64,000 nt of DNA from Nesterenkonia alba DSM 19423 (GTDB lineage: Bacteria > Actinomycetota > Actinomycetes > Actinomycetales > Micrococcaceae). Made by a program: the position numbers and the translations under genes. This document shows positions 1-8,649 of this stretch, piece by piece. The DNA is taken from contig NZ_ATXP01000002.1 of NCBI RefSeq assembly GCF_000421745.1, positions 124,001 through 188,000 on the forward strand, in the 5' to 3' direction. Numbering within the stretch: position 1 is the first letter of the stretch; the number at the start of each line of letters is the position of its first letter. The notes beneath the pieces are model-generated. The model made no database searches and was not told the origin of the DNA. It was given only the letters and a program-made list of their open reading frames with translations.

Positions 1-1095
1 CGCGGGCGTCTCAGCAGAGTGTGCGGCCCGTTGCAGCGCAGTGTCGAGGTCGGCGATGAGGTCAGCCGGATGTTCCAATCCGATCCACAGCCGCACCAGG
101 GCCGGGCGGACCCCGGCAGCGCGGCGCTGTTCCTCACTGAGGTCCCTATGGGTGGTGGCCAGGGGGCTGATCGCCAGTGCCTGGGGCCCACCCACACCGG
201 AAGACCTGCGGAACAGCCGGAGTGCGGCTACTGTCTCCCGGGCCGCAACAGCCTGGTTGACCGGGTCCCGTCCGGCAGAGACCTCGAAGGAGACCACCGC
301 ACCGGCCCCGGCTGGCAGGTAGGAGTCAGCCCGTTCTGCGCAGGGGCTGGTCACCAGCCCGGAGTAGTAGGCGTGGTGCACCCCCGGGTGGGCGTGGAGG
401 AACTCGGCGACCTGCTGAGCGGCGGCAGTCTGGCGGGTCATCCGGGCAGCCAGAGTGTGCAGCCCAGCGGAAATCTCCTCCGCAATGACCCCCGGCAGGG
501 CCGGTCCCAGCTGCCGGGGCAGCGGTTCCCGCAGAGCCGGTTCCACAGTGCCGGCGTCGATGATGATCCCCGCCGCGGTCCGGGCACGCCCGGACAACAG
601 GTCCGCGCTGGTGTGGACCACCAGGTCAGCACCCCGCTCGATGGGTCGGACCAGGTACGGCGTGGCCAAGGTGTTGTCCACAATGAACGCGGCGTCGTGC
701 TGGCGGGCCAGTTCGGCGACCTCATCGAAGGCCAGCACGTCTCCGCGGGGGTCGGCAATCGACTCACTGAGCAGGGCAGCCGTGGTGGGTTTCAGCTCGG
801 CACGCCAGGATTCGGCGTCGTCGGGATCCGCCACAGTGTCCGCCTCCACGCCGAAGCGCGGCAGCAGCTCGGTGAACACCTCACGGTGCCCCGCGAACAA
901 CGAAGGCGCCACCACAATGTGGCTACCGGGTTCGGCCACATGCAACACCGCCAACGCCAGGGCTTCTCGCCCGTCGGTGACAGCCCGTGCCTGTGCTCCG
1001 CCTTCCAGGGAGGCCAGCGTCTGCTCGAGAGTCTCCGTGGGGTTGTCGCTGCGGGAGGATGCGGCGTGAATCAGCCGGGTTTCAAATTCGCTCAT
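1..1095 (-). CDS. Cystathionine gamma-synthase-fold protein lacking the PLP lysine (3' end off window)
   Basis: Reads leftward from ATG 1095 and is still open at base 1, so at least 365 codons are present and only the last few residues are missing. It clearly belongs to the Cys/Met-metabolism PLP family (MetB/MetY): LASLEGG near residue 28, VDNTLATPYL at 139-148 with the pyridine-binding Asp140, GADLVVH at 155-161 and a C-terminal LVRLWIGLE carrying the carboxylate-binding Arg. The Schiff-base lysine of the family motif H-S-x-T-K is replaced: the sequence reads HTSAD and Asp165 sits where Lys belongs. Roughly 40-50 N-terminal residues, which in the family complete the neighbour's active site, are absent, and the phosphate-binding YSR and SGM motifs read SSR and DGR. 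The start is fixed by GGAG six bases upstream. SAM-riboswitch control ties it to sulfur amino acids, but PLP catalysis looks impossible; the actual role is unknown. Confidence 0.85.
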   Translation of the reverse strand, partial: MSEFETRLIHAASSRSDNPTETLEQTLASLEGGAQARAVTDGREALALAVLHVAEPGSHIVVAPSLFAGHREVFTELLPRFGVEADTVADPDDAESWRAELKPTTAALLSESIADPRGDVLAFDEVAELARQHDAAFIVDNTLATPYLVRPIERGADLVVHTSADLLSGRARTAAGIIIDAGTVEPALREPLPRQLGPALPGVIAEEISAGLHTLAARMTRQTAAAQQVAEFLHAHPGVHHAYYSGLVTSPCAERADSYLPAGAGAVVSFEVSAGRDPVNQAVAARETVAALRLFRRSSGVGGPQALAISPLATTHRDLSEEQRRAAGVRPALVRLWIGLEHPADLIADLDTALQRAAHSAETPA

Positions 1096-1143
1096 GATGG
1101 TCTCCATCCGTGCTCATCAGGTGAGACCCGCACTGTGGAGTGA

Positions 1144-1267
1144 AGGTCCGCGCTTGCCGTGACGGGTGCTTATCCGTCCGGCCAGGTCGTCACCCGGGGC
1201 ACCCCACCGCGAACTGGAGGGTTGCCGGCCAGCAAACCGGGGTTTTGCGCTGGCACTCTTGACCTAG
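1144..1267 (-). ncRNA. SAM-IV riboswitch upstream of the PLP-fold gene
   Basis: On the minus strand this leader matches the actinobacterial SAM-IV consensus: CTAGGTC at the 5' end pairs with GACCTGG to close P1, followed by GTGCCAGC, the CCCCGG / CTGGCCGGCAACCCTCC block, GCGGTGGGGTGCCCCGGGTGA, and a distal CGGCAAGCGCGGACC element. SAM-IV aptamers bind S-adenosylmethionine and repress methionine or sulfur genes. Downstream, GGTCTC (1123-1128) can pair with GAGACC (1099-1104), covering the Shine-Dalgarno of the gene starting at 1095, so control is probably at translation initiation. The class call rests on recalled consensus, not a covariance search. Confidence 0.9.
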
Positions 1268-1273
1268 TGCGCA

Positions 1274-1303
1274 ATTCTGCCTTGTGGAGCCGCTGTGAAG
1301 CAA
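1274..1303 (-). promoter_or_regulatory. Promoter for the riboswitch transcript
   Basis: On the minus strand TTGCTT (complement of 1298-1303) lies 18 bp before CAGAAT (1274-1279), placing a start site at about 1267, exactly where the aptamer begins. The boxes are imperfect; position is the main support. Confidence 0.45.
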
Positions 1304-1326
1304 GTCCCCAGGTGAACCGGGAGATA

Positions 1327-1362
1327 TTCACAGCCGACGACGCCGGCTCTAGGCTGTTATTT
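1327..1362 (+). promoter_or_regulatory. Leaderless promoter of the crotonase gene
   Basis: TTCACA (1327-1332), a 17-bp spacer, TAGGCT (1350-1355), then 7 bases to ATG 1363. There is no Shine-Dalgarno, so transcription probably begins at or next to the start codon. It is divergent from the riboswitch promoter 24 bp away. Confidence 0.6.
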
Positions 1363-2139
1363 ATGAGCGAGTACTCCACCATCACCACCAGGACAACTCA
1401 CCGGGTGACCACGATCGAACTGAACCGACCGGAGGCGCTCAACGCCCTGAATCGGCAGCTGATGGAGGAGGTGTTGTCCGCAGCCCGCGCAGCTGAGACG
1501 GACGAAGACGTCGGGGCGGTGCTGCTGACCGGGTCGGCGAAAGCTTTTGCCGCGGGGGCGGACATCACGGAGATGGCCGCACACAGCAGCACCAGTGTGC
1601 GGCAAGCCGATATTTTCTCCGGGTGGGATCAGCTGGCACAGCTGCGCATTCCCATCGTCGCGGCTGTACGGGGTTACGCCCTCGGCGGGGGCTGCGAGCT
1701 GGCGATGATCGCCGATGTCATCATCGCCGGGGAATCCGCGCAGTTCGGTCAGCCGGAGATCACTCTGGGCATCATCCCGGGGATCGGCGGCACCCAGCGC
1801 CTGGCCCGCACCGTAGGGAAAGCCACAGCGATGGATATGGTCCTCACCGGCCGGCGGATCACTGCCGCGGAGGCTGAAACCATGGGGCTGGTGTCCCGGG
1901 TGGTGGCCGACGACGACGTCGTCACCACCGCCACCGACGTCGCTGAGCAGATCGCCCATCACCCGGGGCAGGCGGTCCGCCTGGGCAAAGAGGCGGTCTT
2001 GGCGGCCTTCAACACCCCGCTGGAGCAGGGGCTGCACTATGAACGGCGCCTATTCGAGACGCTCTTCGACACCGAGGATCAAGCCGAAGGCATGGCTGCC
2101 TTTACCCAGAAGCGCCGCGCCGAGTTCCGGCACCGATGA
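1363..2139 (+). CDS. Enoyl-CoA hydratase/isomerase (crotonase family)
   Basis: A 258-residue protein of standard crotonase length, starting at ATG 1363; the upstream in-frame extension crosses the promoter and is rejected. Crotonases hydrate trans-2-enoyl-CoA in the cytosol during beta-oxidation or amino acid breakdown. Visible motifs are AAGADITEM (oxyanion region), GYALGGGCELA and QFGQPEITLGIIPGIGGTQRL-type sequence containing the first catalytic Glu. The second catalytic position (E164 in the rat enzyme) reads AMDMVLTG, an Asp, which is common in actinobacterial EchA proteins. The exact substrate cannot be told. It converges on the FAD-binding protein gene and their 3' ends overlap by 38 bp. 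Confidence 0.9.
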   Translation: MSEYSTITTRTTHRVTTIELNRPEALNALNRQLMEEVLSAARAAETDEDVGAVLLTGSAKAFAAGADITEMAAHSSTSVRQADIFSGWDQLAQLRIPIVAAVRGYALGGGCELAMIADVIIAGESAQFGQPEITLGIIPGIGGTQRLARTVGKATAMDMVLTGRRITAAEAETMGLVSRVVADDDVVTTATDVAEQIAHHPGQAVRLGKEAVLAAFNTPLEQGLHYERRLFETLFDTEDQAEGMAAFTQKRRAEFRHR

Positions 2140-3889
2140 CGTAACCGGCCGCCGCATGGGCATCGGCCAGCGTGCTGGCCGTGGTCCGCGCACTGCCGGA
2201 GGCCTCTGCCGCGATCGCTGTGCCCCACTGAGCCGAGCTCAGTTGCAGTCCCAACACCAGCAGACCCTCAGTGGGTGCGCCCGCCGCGTTCAACGGCCGG
2301 TGGGGGCGCGTGGTCACCGCGAAGCCCTTGTGCTCCTCACCGGCGAGCACCGCCGGGGTGACTTCTCCTGCATCGAGCAGGCCACGCACCAGTGGCTGCT
2401 CAGCCAAAGTGACACGGTTCGGCGGCATCATCGCCTCCACCAGGTGCCGTGCTCGGTAGACGGCGTTCTGTACCTGAGGTGAACGTGCGGTGAAGACCCC
2501 GGCGGCGTCGTCGACGCTGAACTGTGCCGCCGGACCCAGGAACGTGACCACCCCGGCACGGGCCAGCGCGGCGAGTTCTTCGATCCGCTGCACTGGTGGC
2601 CCGGAGGCGAGCCCTTCCACCAGCGGCTCCAAGGTGCCTTCAACGTCATGGACGCGCACCTCATCGCTGATCCGCCCTTCGCTGATCCAGGCTTTGATCT
2701 GCAACCGGGCAGCGTGCAGCGCACCGACGGCCATCTTCTCCGCACTGGCCTGACCTGCCCAACAGGCCGCGGCGTCGGCGACCAGATACTCGGCGGCCGC
2801 CTGTTGGTAGTCCTCCCCGGTGGTGAACTGATGCCCCAGAAAGGGGTGAGCGTAGTTACGGATGGTGAACTCACCGGTGCCGCCGTAGCGCTGATAGTGC
2901 TCGGTGACCTCAGCAGTGAGCATGTCCCAGAGCACAGCGGCGTCGTCGAGCACCCCGGAGCCTGTCAGGTTCTGCAGAATGGCGTCGGTGGTGTGCCGGA
3001 GGGTGATGCCGGCCGGCACGAATCCAGGCAGCACGGATTTTCCCCGGTACGGAACACCGCGCCTCGCCCCGGCGATGAGGTGCGGTTCGGCACCGGAAGG
3101 CGCATAACGCAGACGGTGACCGGCTGGGGCATCCTCCACGGTGTGGAAGACACCACCGCGGCCGGCCGTGGTGGCGATCATCAGGTCGAAGAAGTTCAAC
3201 CCCATCCCTCGGACCAGTACCGGCTCCCCAGCGGGCAGGTCCTCGAATCCGGCGCGGGTGGGAATCGCCGGTGGGCTGTAGTGCAGACCGTGCTGCTCGG
3301 CATGGGCGGCCAGGTCAGCCCGGGCGGCATCGAGGCGGGCGGGGATGTGGCCCAGGCAGAGCACCGCGGTGCGGCAGTGGGCCTGGCCGTCCTCGGTCTG
3401 CAGTCTCCATCCCTGTGCCACCGGGGTCAGTGCCGTGACGTGACTGCGGCGCAGGTCAACCCGCACACCCAGTGCCCGCAGCCCAGAACAGACCTCGGTG
3501 AACAACGCGCTCAGGTACCGGCCGTAGTCGGCTCGGGTGGGGTAGTCCCCGGGTTGCCAGTGGCCGCCGGTGCGCTGAGACCACTGCAAGAAGCTCATCG
3601 CACACGACGACGCCGGCAACTCACCGGTGGTGTCTCCAGTCGGCGCCGCTGTGGGGAATTCGGCGGGGGTGTTCATCAGGTACAGCGGGGATTGGCCCGG
3701 TTCCCACACCGCACCGCATCCGGGTTCGGCCGGTTCACACACCAGCACGCTGAGATCTTCGGCCGCTGCTGGGTGCTGCTCACAGTGGGCAAGCAGCCGT
3801 TCCAATAATGACGTCCCGCGTGGACCGGCACCGATCACCGCCACCTGGTAGCCGGGCTCGCCTGCGCTCCCGGACTCGTCTGAACTCAT
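2102..3889 (-). CDS. FAD/NAD(P)-binding protein (NAD_binding_9 family)
   Basis: 595 residues from ATG 3889. A Rossmann dinucleotide motif VAVIGAGPRGTS lies about 20 residues in, followed by an acidic strand end and a LYLMNTPAEFPTA segment; this matches the FAD-NAD(P)-binding family PF13454 found in actinobacterial adenylyltransferase-like or HdrA-like oxidoreductases. The natural substrate is not known for this family. A longer reading frame reaches 4021 but would run into the tRNA-Ser terminator region, so the shorter start is used. Downstream it converges with the crotonase gene and shares 38 bp with it. No signal peptide or membrane segment is seen, so it should be cytosolic. Confidence 0.8.
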   Translation of the reverse strand: MSSDESGSAGEPGYQVAVIGAGPRGTSLLERLLAHCEQHPAAAEDLSVLVCEPAEPGCGAVWEPGQSPLYLMNTPAEFPTAAPTGDTTGELPASSCAMSFLQWSQRTGGHWQPGDYPTRADYGRYLSALFTEVCSGLRALGVRVDLRRSHVTALTPVAQGWRLQTEDGQAHCRTAVLCLGHIPARLDAARADLAAHAEQHGLHYSPPAIPTRAGFEDLPAGEPVLVRGMGLNFFDLMIATTAGRGGVFHTVEDAPAGHRLRYAPSGAEPHLIAGARRGVPYRGKSVLPGFVPAGITLRHTTDAILQNLTGSGVLDDAAVLWDMLTAEVTEHYQRYGGTGEFTIRNYAHPFLGHQFTTGEDYQQAAAEYLVADAAACWAGQASAEKMAVGALHAARLQIKAWISEGRISDEVRVHDVEGTLEPLVEGLASGPPVQRIEELAALARAGVVTFLGPAAQFSVDDAAGVFTARSPQVQNAVYRARHLVEAMMPPNRVTLAEQPLVRGLLDAGEVTPAVLAGEEHKGFAVTTRPHRPLNAAGAPTEGLLVLGLQLSSAQWGTAIAAEASGSARTTASTLADAHAAAGYVIGAGTRRGASG

Positions 3890-3941
3890 GGAGAGCAGAC
3901 TACTGGCCTGCTGCCGCCACAGGTGCAGCACTGTCACGAAA

Positions 3942-3984
3942 GAACCCCCGCCTGAGAGGAAAGTCCTCGTCAGACGGGGGTTCA
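3942..3984 (-). terminator. Terminator downstream of tRNA-Ser
   Basis: GAACCCCCG and CGGGGGTTC are exact complements, with further pairing inside (GAGGA/TCCTC). In the minus direction the hairpin begins 7 bases after the tRNA 3' end and is followed by TTTCGT. Confidence 0.75.
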
Positions 3985-3990
3985 GCGGGC

Positions 3991-4078
3991 GGAGGCGGAG
4001 GGATTTGAACCCTCGATCCACGGTTAAGCGGATCCTTCATTAGCAGTGAAGTCCGTTCGGCCGCTCCGGCACGCCTCC
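3991..4078 (-). tRNA. tRNA-Ser(GCT)
   Basis: Class II tRNA of 88 nt. The acceptor stem GGAGGCG pairs with CGCCTCC, with discriminator G; the anticodon stem CTTCA/TGAAG encloses CTGCTAA, anticodon GCT, decoding AGC/AGU. It has an extra variable arm and the T-arm GGGTTCAAATCCC. CCA is not encoded. Confidence 0.97.
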
Positions 4079-4229
4079 TGGGGTTCCGCTCATGTGCCGT
4101 GATCCGGCGCTTAAGCGGCTCGGACAGCTTACCGTCTGCCGCAGGGGCAGATCAAAGCGCGCGTCAGTTAGTCTGAACACCGCCGCATCACCTGACGATT
4201 CCTCTACGAGAGCACACCCAGTACTGACT

Positions 4230-5243
4230 ATGACTTCCACACCGGCTGCCCAGGCGAGTCAGCGCATGCACTGGATGGATATGCTGCGCGGGATCGCCGT
4301 GCTGCTGGTAGTCATTCTCCACGGGGCGGATATTCCCTACCTCAACGGCAACGGCGTCGAAGAGTGGGCTGGAGTCAACCGGTATCTCGAGCCTTTCCGC
4401 ATGCCGCTGCTGATGTTCCTCTCCGGGATGCTGCTGCCGCGTTCGCTCTCCAAACCGACCACCCTGTACCTGTGGGGGAAATTCGCCGCCGTGGTGTGGC
4501 CACTGCTGGTGTGGATTGCCCTGTTCGGCGGATTCATCTACCGCGGAGGAATCGACCACCCCGCCTTTTGGCGCAGTGGCGGTGACTACCTGTGGTTCCT
4601 CACCGCCCTGACCATCTGCTACCTCATCGGCCTGAGTCTCAAACCGCTGGTGCGCTACAAATGGTGGCTCATCGCCGGGGCCGCGGCACTGTTTATCGCG
4701 ATGCTGTTGACCCGGCAGTTCGCCGAGATCAACCTGACCATCATCAACCGGACGCTCTACAACGGAGCGTTCTTCTTCTTAGGTGCCGCCTTTGTCAGGC
4801 TCGTTCCCGCATGGATCCGCACCCCCGCCGTCGTCGTGCTCGTCCTCGGGGTGGCCGCAGCAGTCATCGCGCACCTGGGGGTGGATGATCGCACGCTGCG
4901 CACCGGCACGCTCTATGCGGTGCCGGGCTCAGTGATCGGTATCGCCGTGGCGATCTGGCTGGCATCCCGCACACCAGACGGCCCGGTGCTGCGTTTCCTC
5001 GCGTGGGTGGGCCGCAGTTCGATTGTGGTCTACATCGTCCACTTCCCCGCTGCCGTGCTCACCCACCGGCTGATGATGTGGCTGGAAGCCGACCCGGTGA
5101 CCCACACCATCGCCTGCACGCTCGTGGGCCTGGGAGTCTCCTTAGCAGGGGTAGCGGCCCGGCCATGGACTCGGTGGTTGTACACCGTTCCACGCAGTCA
5201 GCAGGTACATGCCCGGCTACTGGACAAGAGCGGTAAGGTCTAG
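4230..5243 (+). CDS. Acyltransferase 3 family membrane protein
   Basis: 337 residues starting at ATG 4230. The motif MLRGIAVLLVVILHG near the N terminus carries the conserved Arg and His of acyltransferase-3 proteins (PF01757), and about ten hydrophobic helices follow. These membrane enzymes transfer acyl groups, often acetyl, to cell-surface glycans, lipids or exported small molecules; the acceptor here is unknown. No Shine-Dalgarno precedes the ATG. The gene ends 4 bases before the dnaX start, so the two are probably co-expressed in part, although dnaX may also have its own promoter inside the 3' end. Confidence 0.85.
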   Translation: MTSTPAAQASQRMHWMDMLRGIAVLLVVILHGADIPYLNGNGVEEWAGVNRYLEPFRMPLLMFLSGMLLPRSLSKPTTLYLWGKFAAVVWPLLVWIALFGGFIYRGGIDHPAFWRSGGDYLWFLTALTICYLIGLSLKPLVRYKWWLIAGAAALFIAMLLTRQFAEINLTIINRTLYNGAFFFLGAAFVRLVPAWIRTPAVVVLVLGVAAAVIAHLGVDDRTLRTGTLYAVPGSVIGIAVAIWLASRTPDGPVLRFLAWVGRSSIVVYIVHFPAAVLTHRLMMWLEADPVTHTIACTLVGLGVSLAGVAARPWTRWLYTVPRSQQVHARLLDKSGKV

Positions 5244-5247
5244 TGCC

Positions 5248-7686
5248 GTGACTACCGCGCTGTACCGCCGCTACCGGCCCGACACTTTCGCCGATGTGAT
5301 CGGGCAGGACCACGTCACCTCGCCCCTGGTCACCGCGCTGAGCAAGGATGCTGTCTCTCACGCCTACCTGTTCTCCGGTCCGCGCGGCTGTGGGAAGACC
5401 ACCTCGGCACGCATTCTGGCCCGTTGCCTCAACTGCGCCGCCGGGCCTACCGGTACCCCTTGCGGAGAATGCGAATCCTGCCGCGATCTGGCCACGGGCG
5501 GACCAGGGTCCCTGGACGTCATTGAGATCGACGCCGCCAGCCACGGGGGTGTCGACGACGCCCGCGACCTGCGCGAACGAGCCACTTTCGCGCCGGTACG
5601 GGACCGATACAAGATCTTCATCATTGACGAGGCCCATATGGTCACCCAGGCGGGGTTCAACGCTCTGCTGAAGATCGTCGAAGAACCGCCTGAGCACATC
5701 AAATTCATCTTTGCCACCACGGAGCCGGATAAGGTCATCGGCACCATCCGCTCCAGGACCCATCACTACCCCTTCCGGCTGGTGCCGCCGGAGCCGCTGC
5801 TGGAGTACCTGGAGCGCCTATGCACCGCAGAAGGTGTCCACGCCGCCCCGGGGGTGCTGCAGCTTGTCCTGCGGGCCGGTGGCGGATCTGTGCGTGACAC
5901 CCTCTCGGTGCTCGATCAGCTCATCGCCGGTTCCGGGGAGAGCGGCATCGACTATGACCGTGCCGTGGCCCTACTGGGCTTCACCCACGCCTCCCTCCTG
6001 GATGAGGTGGTCGAGGCGGTCACCACCCTCAACGGAGAAGCCGCTTTCGGTGCCGTGGACCGGGTGGTCCAGTCCGGCCAGGACCCTCGCCGGTTCGTCG
6101 AGGACCTGTTGGAACGACTACGCGACCTCATCATCGTCAAATCCGCCCCGGAGAATCCGCAGGCGATCCTACGCGGTGTCCCGGAGAGCCAGATCCGCAC
6201 CATGACGGCACAGGCGGAGAAGCTCGGTCACGCGGAACTCTCCCGAGCAGCCGACACCACGGCCACCGCACTGACAGAAATGGCCGGTGCCACCTCCCCC
6301 CGGCTCCATCTGGAGCTGCTGATGGCCCGGCTGCTCCTGCCACACGCCGAGCAGGGGCACAACAGTCTGGCGGCCCGGCTGGAACGGCTCGAGCGGCGTA
6401 TGGACTTCACCACCGGCGCCGGAGTCACCCCCCGCCAGGAGCCCCCCTCCCCGCAGCCGGATCCTGCACCACAGCAGCAGGCCACCACGGCGTCCGACGA
6501 CGGCTGGGCCACCCCAGGAGTGACCCGGAGCGAGCCTGAATCTGCTCCGTCTCAACCCGCCCAGCCTCAACCTGCCCAGCCTGAAACTTCCCCGCCTGCC
6601 TCGCCTCAGCCGGTCTCGTCTCAGTCTGTCTCCCCTGCGGCTGAGCCTCCGCAGGCTGAACCTCCACAAACTGAAGGACCGCAGACTCAGGCTCCTCAGC
6701 CGCAGGCACCGCAGGAGTCTGCCCCGGCAGTCCAGACCCCGGCACCCGGTGACGGTGGCGACTCCGGTGGTGGCGACTCAGTGCAGATGATGCAGCAGGC
6801 CTGGCCGGACATTATCGAGGCACTGAAGCCCCGCTCCCGTCTGCTGTGGATGCTGGTGAAAGACAATGTGCGCGTCGCTGGCTTCGACGGAAAAGTCTTG
6901 CGGATCTCCTTCGCCCACGAAGGCCCCCAGAATTCCTTCGCCAACCGGGGTGGCGATGAAGCCCTCGCCGCGGCGGTCCAGGACGTCCTCGGGATGCAGG
7001 TCAGGATCGAACCGGCTGCTGGACCCGGGTCCGCCCCAGGTGGTGAGCAGCCCCCAAAAGCTGAGGGCCGGGAGGACCCGGCCTCCTCTGACCCGGAGAC
7101 TTCAACTCCTCCGGTCTCCGCCCCAGAAACCTCAATCCCAGGGACCTCAATCCCAGAGACGTCCACCCCGGAGACCTCGCCCTCAGAAACCAGTACGCAG
7201 GAAGCCTCGGGCCCAGCGAATCCCCCTGGAGAGCCCCCACCGGAGGAACTCTCACCCCCGGAACCGGCACCTGATACCCCGGGGGCAGCACCTGCCGAAG
7301 CCTCACCCCGAGCGGACGAGGACCATAAGCCGGTGGTACCGATCTTTGCCCGCCGTGCTGGCAACAGCCCTGCCACGGGCGCCCCTGCAGCCACCGCACC
7401 AGGTGCCCAGCGCCCCGCGCCTTCAGAGCACAGCCCTGCCGCCGCAGCGATCCGGCAGCGGCTCTCGGCTCGGCACCAGTCACCGGCCGAACCACCCCCG
7501 ATCGAATCCGAAGAAACCGTTCCCCCACCAGACTGGGCAGAAGCACCGGCCCCGGCAGCCGAAGACGAAGCACACGCCGACGACGTCGAGATCGCCCATT
7601 CGGGGCTCTTTGGCCGCCGTGCCATCGAACGGATCCTCGATGGCACGCTCATCGAAGAGCGCAGCCTCGACGACGACACCCCGTAG
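5248..7686 (+). CDS. dnaX: DNA polymerase III subunit gamma/tau
   Basis: 812 residues from GTG 5248, chosen because TTALYRRYRPDTF is the usual DnaX N terminus. The clamp-loader AAA+ domain shows Walker A GPRGCGKTTS, a zinc module with cysteines in LNCAAGPTGTPCGECESC, Walker B IIDEAHM and the sensor region SRTHHYPF. It loads the sliding clamp and tethers polymerase cores. Residues from about 395 to 515 and 600 to 760 are Pro/Glu/Ser/Thr-rich linkers with short ETSxP-like repeats, flanking a globular tau-like domain. TAAGGT at 5234-5239 lies 8 bases before the start and could give a leaderless message. The small gene ybaB, usually found between dnaX and recR, is not here. Confidence 0.97.
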   Translation: MTTALYRRYRPDTFADVIGQDHVTSPLVTALSKDAVSHAYLFSGPRGCGKTTSARILARCLNCAAGPTGTPCGECESCRDLATGGPGSLDVIEIDAASHGGVDDARDLRERATFAPVRDRYKIFIIDEAHMVTQAGFNALLKIVEEPPEHIKFIFATTEPDKVIGTIRSRTHHYPFRLVPPEPLLEYLERLCTAEGVHAAPGVLQLVLRAGGGSVRDTLSVLDQLIAGSGESGIDYDRAVALLGFTHASLLDEVVEAVTTLNGEAAFGAVDRVVQSGQDPRRFVEDLLERLRDLIIVKSAPENPQAILRGVPESQIRTMTAQAEKLGHAELSRAADTTATALTEMAGATSPRLHLELLMARLLLPHAEQGHNSLAARLERLERRMDFTTGAGVTPRQEPPSPQPDPAPQQQATTASDDGWATPGVTRSEPESAPSQPAQPQPAQPETSPPASPQPVSSQSVSPAAEPPQAEPPQTEGPQTQAPQPQAPQESAPAVQTPAPGDGGDSGGGDSVQMMQQAWPDIIEALKPRSRLLWMLVKDNVRVAGFDGKVLRISFAHEGPQNSFANRGGDEALAAAVQDVLGMQVRIEPAAGPGSAPGGEQPPKAEGREDPASSDPETSTPPVSAPETSIPGTSIPETSTPETSPSETSTQEASGPANPPGEPPPEELSPPEPAPDTPGAAPAEASPRADEDHKPVVPIFARRAGNSPATGAPAATAPGAQRPAPSEHSPAAAAIRQRLSARHQSPAEPPPIESEETVPPPDWAEAPAPAAEDEAHADDVEIAHSGLFGRRAIERILDGTLIEERSLDDDTP

Positions 7687-7763
7687 CGGACAGCGGGTAG
7701 CTCCTGCCCGCGGCATAGACTGACCCCGTTGTTCTCCCCCTGCCGAAAGGTGCGCTGCTGACC

Positions 7764-8357
7764 GTGTACGAGGGCGCTGTCCAGGACCTCATTGACGAGC
7801 TCGGCCGACTGCCCGGTATCGGGCCGAAATCAGCCCAGCGTGTGGCTTTCCACATCCTGGAGGCAGACACTGAAGACATGCGCCGGTTGGCTGAGGCCAT
7901 CCGTACCGTCAAGGAGAAGGTCCAGTTCTGCGAGATCTGCTTCAACGTCTCCGAGCAGAACCTGTGCAGCATCTGCCGAGATGAGCGCCGGGATGATTCA
8001 GCGATCTGCGTGGTGGAGGAGTCCAAGGACGTCATGGCCATCGAACGCACCCGCAGTTTCCGCGGCAAGTACCACGTCCTCGGTGGAGCGATTAACCCCA
8101 TCGCCGGCGTCGGGCCCGATCAGCTCCGCATTCGGGAATTACTCAACCGGCTCTCTGATGAGAGGGTCCAGGAAGTCATCATCGCCACCGACCCCAATCT
8201 GGAAGGTGAGGCTACCGCCACCTATCTCGTGCGGATGCTCGGTTCCATCGGGATCAAGCTCACGCGATTGGCATCCGGACTGCCCGTCGGTGGGGATCTG
8301 GAATATGCCGACGACGTCACCCTGGGCCGAGCCTTCGAGGGCCGCCGGACGGTCTGA
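7764..8357 (+). CDS. recR: Recombination mediator protein RecR
   Basis: 197 residues, the normal RecR length, from GTG 7764 preceded by CGAAAGG. RecR acts with RecF and RecO to load RecA onto SSB-covered gaps. Visible elements are the helix-hairpin-helix [13 protein letters not shown], the four-cysteine zinc finger [19 protein letters not shown], and the Toprim domain with [11 protein letters not shown] -10-like TAGACT at 7716-7721 in the 77-bp gap after dnaX suggests it is not solely dependent on dnaX transcription. The next gene downstream is an ABC transporter gene rather than the lysC often seen here. Confidence 0.97.
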   Translation: MYEGAVQDLIDELGRLPGIGPKSAQRVAFHILEADTEDMRRLAEAIRTVKEKVQFCEICFNVSEQNLCSICRDERRDDSAICVVEESKDVMAIERTRSFRGKYHVLGGAINPIAGVGPDQLRIRELLNRLSDERVQEVIIATDPNLEGEATATYLVRMLGSIGIKLTRLASGLPVGGDLEYADDVTLGRAFEGRRTV

Positions 8358-8649
8358 GACCCCCTGCAGTCAAACAGTAATCGAAATGTGATCTGCAATA
8401 TCTCACGAGATTCAACACACAGGCGAGACACCGCACCCATCGCGCTCATCCTGGCAGTGACCCGCCAGTAACACTATTCTTCTCCGTTTTTCAGGAATGT
8501 TACAGAGCGCTCTTCTGGCACCTCTGAGGAAGATTCTCAGTTGGGGAAAGAATTCTTTCGCGCTAGCGTGGCTGCACGCTCGCGGCTGCGTTCTTGCCGC
8601 CGCGCTGCTCGCACGATGAAGTAACCACTGACGGAACTGAGGTACCACT
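8358..8649 (+). other. Leader/promoter region of the ehu operon
   Basis: 292 bases without a gene. It is AT-richer than its surroundings and holds small inverted repeats (CTGAG 8524-8528 with CTCAG 8536-8540; CTGGC and GCCAG around 8450-8466). No confident -35/-10 pair was picked. Osmotic regulation would most likely act here. Confidence 0.4.

Noticed and set aside
19-1143. 374-codon plus-strand frame across the PLP-fold gene
   Set aside because: It is codon-aligned complement of the minus-strand gene, has no family features and lacks a ribosome site.
2648-3808. 386-codon plus-strand frame inside the FAD-binding gene
   Set aside because: Antisense shadow of a clear Rossmann protein; composition rich in Gly, Arg and Pro with no domain.
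4079-4229. SRP RNA between tRNA-Ser and dnaX
   Set aside because: The conserved SRP Alu/S-domain motif GGUCAGG...GGAAGC is not present.
4092-4229. N-terminal extension of the acyltransferase
   Set aside because: It would add 46 unrelated residues ahead of the family start and overlaps likely promoter sequence.
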